DNA of 64,000 nucleotides from Owenia fusiformis. Its lineage: Eukaryota; Annelida; Polychaeta; Sabellida; Oweniidae. Shown here one piece after another: positions 59,598-64,000 of the stretch (position 1 is the first letter of the stretch; each line of letters begins with the position of its first letter). The notes beneath the pieces are model-generated. The model had not been told where the DNA came from. It ran no database searches and saw nothing but the letters and a program-made list of their open reading frames with translations. Made by a program: the position numbers and the translations under genes. The DNA lies in assembly GCA_903813345.2 (NCBI GenBank), contig CAIIXF020000006.1:21581936-21645935 (forward strand), given 5' to 3'.

Positions 59598-59679
59598 CCA
59601 TGAGAATATAAAGAGCATCAGAATAAGAAAACAAGAAGCTAAGTACATCAAGCATCAAACCGGCAGTTCGATGATGCAT
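59598..59679 (-). CDS. Candidate first (signal-peptide) exon of the LRR-protease gene
   Basis: ATG at 59679 opens MHHRTAGLMLDVLSFLFSYS and DALYILM, hydrophobic with one Asp. It ends at G|GTAAGT in phase 1, which fits the phase needed by the LRR exon and would give ...ILM-DVTRVEIYG. The agreement of phase and hydrophobicity is suggestive only. The Asp in the core and the 4.3-kb distance leave room for other exons. Confidence 0.25.
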
Positions 59680-59699
59680 TACAAAGGTTATGGTAATTT

Positions 59700-62600
59700 A
59701 TATATCCCCATGCCAACATGAATGCCAGAGAAATATTTCCGCTATACCACAAGGAATGAAGTCACTGGAGAAAAAGCGTCTTCCTTATTGTAAAGTAAAC
59801 CAACCTTGGCACTTTTGTGATGGTACCAAATAAACATTTTAGTTACCATATCAAAGATATATTGAGCAGAGGGGTTCTATTGATATTGAAATAAGTTCAT
59901 ATGATTGTCCTGGAATTGATTCTTGTTTCCAAAGACAGAACAGGATCAGATATTATTCACAAATATAAAGTGCTGAATGTTCCTTTAAAAATTATTCATT
60001 TTTTGTTGGCATTGAAAAGCGATTCGTATTGATCGAAGATATATTAGCAAAAAGTTATGTTTTAATAAATAAATTATAGAGTCCCGTATATCTGTATATT
60101 TACAAATGCAAAAAGTTGATTTTTATAGAATTTCCCCTTTCTTAGTAACGAACACAACGTTTCCAATAGATCGAAGTCGAAAGTTTCTTTTTCAAAGGAA
60201 AATGATCCGAAATCACCATTTAAGATAAAACGGATATACATGACCATAATAATCAGTTTTGTTTACACAAATAAGAATGATGCATCATCTTATTTACAAA
60301 TAAAGTGTGTTGACACTTTTTGAATATTTTCTTTTTCCATCAATCAAATATTTAAAATATACATTGACCCAGTTTTGACACAATACGAACAAAAAACAAG
60401 GATGTAACTCTGCCAAATCCACCTGGTTATGTGTATTATTATTTCTCAACCACAATTTTTGTCAATGTCATTACTAATTTAGAGTTAGTCATTTAGCGTC
60501 AGTTTTAGCTTGAACTAAGGTAAATATGGTAAGTTATTACTTTGACCTTCAACCTTGTTGAGACATACTCCGCGTGCATACAACTTGTAAATAGATAAAA
60601 CACAATCATCTGTATTTTGGCTATCATTTAGAAAGAGCTAAATCAAACTGTGATTCTAATTTAAAGTGATGTATGATATGACATTAAGAAAAGTGTATTC
60701 TCTATTTTGTTTCGTCTACAACATATCGTAAAAGTAAATGCTTTGAATGAATTATACTTACGAGAATAGTATCAATTTGTATGTTTCAAAACAAACATAA
60801 TACGATAGATTAGAGATGTTCATTAGAGATATAGAAATAAGAGGAGATGTGCAGAATTAACTTAATGAACACCAGGGCCCTAATCCCTGTTCCCCACTGA
60901 CCGCTGGTCTGACCTACCTCCCACAGTAGTTGGAAAACCAGATGGGTCCATTCTAAAGGACGACCGATAATTGGGTCCGACCATTGCACACATGTGGCCA
61001 CTGTGTAAAAACAACTAAGATAAACATCTGCAAGTAGCCCAGAAACATGATGGAAAACAGAGAGGTTGAAGGTTGAAAAATGACTTGTGTTCGGACGTTA
61101 AGTTGAACAAGAAATGCCATCATTAGCTGGTCAGGTTGCACCAAATAGCTTTTTACATTGGCATGGGGGATACAATGGGTTAGAATAAATCAGTTCCTAC
61201 TGTTTTCCATAGTGAAAGAAAACGAGAAAGCTTCAAGGCAACGTGTTATAGTTAGTCAAGACAAAAGCATATTTACATATTTTAACATTTTTGATGTCAT
61301 TTCCGAACGTATCGAAGCACTGTCCGAACTACTTTTATCATCTCCTTTTGTTTCGCGATCACTTTTTAGATAATGGTGCTTTTTAATTAAAGTGGTTTTA
61401 TCGATGTTATCTCTGGCTGTTACATTCTGTCATTCTGATGGGAGGTTACGGCCCTGTTTACCTCGCTTGATGAAGAAAATCTTTCGATGTTTTGATAAGT
61501 TGGAAATCAAGCACATATGCGTCCGGAAGCTCCCCCAGTCAACAAAGGGCTTTTTAACTATCTCTTCAATAAGTTGTATCGACCTGGGATCTTGATGATG
61601 ATACTTCACTATCCAAAGTAATCCTCTTAAATATAAGAATGATCAGGCCGTTCTTAGGAGACCTTGAAAGGTCAAATCGCCCCCATATTTACTCCCCAAA
61701 AGTGTTATTAAGCAGAAGCTATATGTCTAAATAGCGTCTGTTTGAAGGACCAAAGACACATTAATTACAGAAAGCCCCAGTGGAATGCTGATAGATAAAT
61801 ATATGTAACAAAGGGAATAAATACACTGCACTATGTAAACTTCCATATTTGAGGTCCCGTGTGTCTATGAAGACACACGCAGCACAATGGGCAACATTTA
61901 TAAGCCACGAAACCATTTCAGAAATAAAAACAATTAGACTATTGTGGTTCACCATCTACAATATGATGTTTGTAAAGGAGAATTGAAATCTGAAAGTGCA
62001 CTAGAGTTCGTGCGAAACGTTTAAAATACCATATACATAGCACAACACATGCTTTTCTCTTAGAGTCATAGCAAACCAATGAGATCAGTATAATTCTATC
62101 CCTTAGATCATTTTAAGTCATGGATCAGCTGTTTGAAAAATACTGCTTATCCAGACTAAATTAATGAATTATAAACATTGAATTAACCTCCCATACATCT
62201 GCTTTCCTTCTCGAAGAGCTTAACCGACATTTATATTTGTGAGCGTGATTGTAAAAAAAATTGTTTTGATGTGAACTACACAGAGGAACTCTTAAGCTTC
62301 TTACCAATGCAATTGTTATCCCCTTATGGCATCGCCAAGACAGGATAGTGAGGATACATCACTAAATCTCCTCGAAATTGTCTTTGACATTTATGTTAGG
62401 TAGAAATGCATACCTTTAAAGGTATGGATGTTACCCGTTGAATAATGGACCTTATGGACAGGACACCAGTGCAGATTTTATGACCTGCTTCCATAAGTAT
62501 GGTCACCTGTCCGAAAAACAAATGGCATTGTACTGGGTGTGCTGGTGATGGGGTTTGAGGTGAAACAATATGATACACTTTTACCTGCTTATGCTGTAGA

Positions 62601-64000
62601 GCCTCTAGATACAGTGTATAAGAGCACGGCCGATGTTGTGGTTGGTCATAACTAACGTGAATAAGTAATCGTAATTGTCAATAGATTTATTATTAACAGC
62701 CCAATAATGAGAAAGCATGCACTAGGGTACAATTTGACAAAAAACAATCAAAACCTATATAAAGCAAAAATTAGCCATACTGTGTCAATAGTATTGGTCA
62801 TCGATTGAACACGTGACAAACGACACCGATCAAAACAGGTCTAAACTAGTTTACTCCGGCATAGTCCGGAGCATTCCAGCTCAGTCCCGATAGAACCAGA
62901 TATGAGTAATTCAAATAAAACAATACAATCTGGCGTATACTACATATACTGTACATGTACGTAGATGATACATACGGAAACGACGTGATAGGTAGAAGCT
63001 CAGACATTTCAACGCTAATTTATGAATTTTGATATTAGATTTAGCTTAGTGTATGTGTTCACCAGACTGAACGGACACGTTACTGGAATCCAACCGAGTT
63101 GATGAAACATTGATTCACGTTATTTGTATATAACATATTCAAAATACAGACCAAAATTAACATATTCGAGACCATGAATAGATATTTCAATTGAATCAAA
63201 TAATTAGCTATTACATTTCCTCAGAACTTCTTGTTTCAAATTCTTCAGGTTCTTATGTTTTATATTTTTGATACAGGATCCAAATGAAAAATAAGCACAG
63301 GAGAAAACGGCTGAGTGCCAGGCTAACAACACATTTCCATTGATAAGACTTTAATCATGGTTGGTTAGACACTGACATTCAAGGTGAGATCTGATAGATC
63401 AACCAGAACCAAACTGAGCATCCATCCCCAGTTATCAAGAATCTGTATTAAATAGGCTCTAATTTCAAAAACATTTTTTGAAGCAGGTAGTTATTTCTGT
63501 TTTAATACCATCAAGGGTTTTACTACCGGGAGATATACTCTGTTTTTTCTATTATAGTGCCCGCAGAACCGAGGCCAAGCCAAAGGTGTAAACATACACT
63601 TACAACACTTGATTTATAAACATTACTTCAGATTTACTCAAGTTGGCTTTGAAAAGTTTCACGAACAAACCTTAACCACGTGCTTACATTCCATGTACCT
63701 CTCAACTCGGCACTAGAACATAATGTGGAGATATACAAAAGTGACGACATCTAAGCAGGGAAGTGTTCAACCGGGGGTGAGGTCATTGGAAATCTTAATC
63801 AACACTACATGCATTCCCCAAGGTTTTTATGAACACGGTAGTGATTTGATTTGATTCGACCTGGCATATAAGAGTGAGAGAATTTCCTCTATTCTCTCAT
63901 ATTTATAAACACCAGTGATGTTTTCCAAAATATTGCATGAGACAGAGGGTAAGGGTCACGCTTCATTAGGTTAACCCAAAGTAGTTCAAAGTCAAATGCA
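59700..64000. other. Gene-free stretch at the end of the window
   Basis: AT-rich sequence with several 60-70-codon open frames on both strands. None has family similarity, splice support or composition unlike the background. I see no RNA gene and no large element. Confidence 0.35.

Noticed and set aside
1-64000. CRISPR arrays, operons, prophage or bacterial mobile elements
   Set aside because: The window is intron-containing animal DNA. The tandem repeats lack the spacer-repeat pattern of CRISPR.
59700-64000. Several 60-70-codon frames
   Set aside because: Length is expected by chance in AT-rich sequence on six frames; no splice or family support.

Overview
This window looks like nuclear DNA from an invertebrate animal. 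Its genes are split by GT-AG introns, the background is AT-rich, there are many short inverted-repeat transposons and minisatellites, and the encoded families are metazoan (RalGDS/RGL-type Ras effector, rhodopsin-class GPCR, extracellular LRR protein, trypsin-fold domain). The repeat style (G-run elements, CCGT-rich repeats) suggests a marine lophotrochozoan or a non-vertebrate deuterostome. I cannot name the species from the sequence alone.

Layout. 0.4-5.5 kb: two tandem, paralogous, minus-strand three-exon genes for small secreted cysteine-rich proteins (167 and 139 aa). 5.5-16.2 kb: no gene recognised; several inverted-repeat elements, a promoter-like dispersed repeat and a minisatellite. 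16.2-36.5 kb: one plus-strand gene of about 19 coding exons for an RGL1-like guanine exchange factor for Ral (Ser/Arg-rich N-terminus, REM, CDC25/RasGEF, Ser-rich linker, Ras-association domain). 36.5-45.5 kb: repeats and foldback elements, and one weak candidate exon. 45.6-46.8 kb: a three-exon plus-strand gene for a small secreted protein, possibly netrin-like. 47.5-48.7 kb: an intronless minus-strand class A GPCR. 51.5-55.3 kb: one minus-strand gene joining about 21 leucine-rich repeats plus LRRCT, a long Arg-Gln-Pro repeat, and a trypsin-fold domain; its 5' exon or exons lie upstream and are not certain. 55.3-64 kb: mostly non-coding, probably intron or upstream sequence of that gene.

Most striking observations. 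(1) The last intron-exon junction of the RGL-like gene has been tandemly amplified. A 42-bp unit containing the 3' splice site and the first codons of the exon is repeated so that nine identical, in-frame acceptors sit in a row, with two decayed ones upstream. (2) The same gene carries a triplicated splice donor after exon 9. (3) The LRR / RQP-repeat / serine-protease-like fusion is unusual. Its protease domain keeps His, Asp and Ser, but has lost both partners of the zymogen-activation salt bridge and the oxyanion-hole glycine. (4) Two long foldback elements, with different arms but the same CAC...GTG ends, are each flanked by 5-bp target duplications. (5) A promoter-like cassette with CCAAT, CRE-like and TATA motifs occurs twice in inverted orientation, once just 3' of the RGL-like gene and pointing antisense into it.

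All exon boundaries were derived by eye from splice consensus, reading-frame phase and family similarity recalled from knowledge. No database search or transcript data were available.
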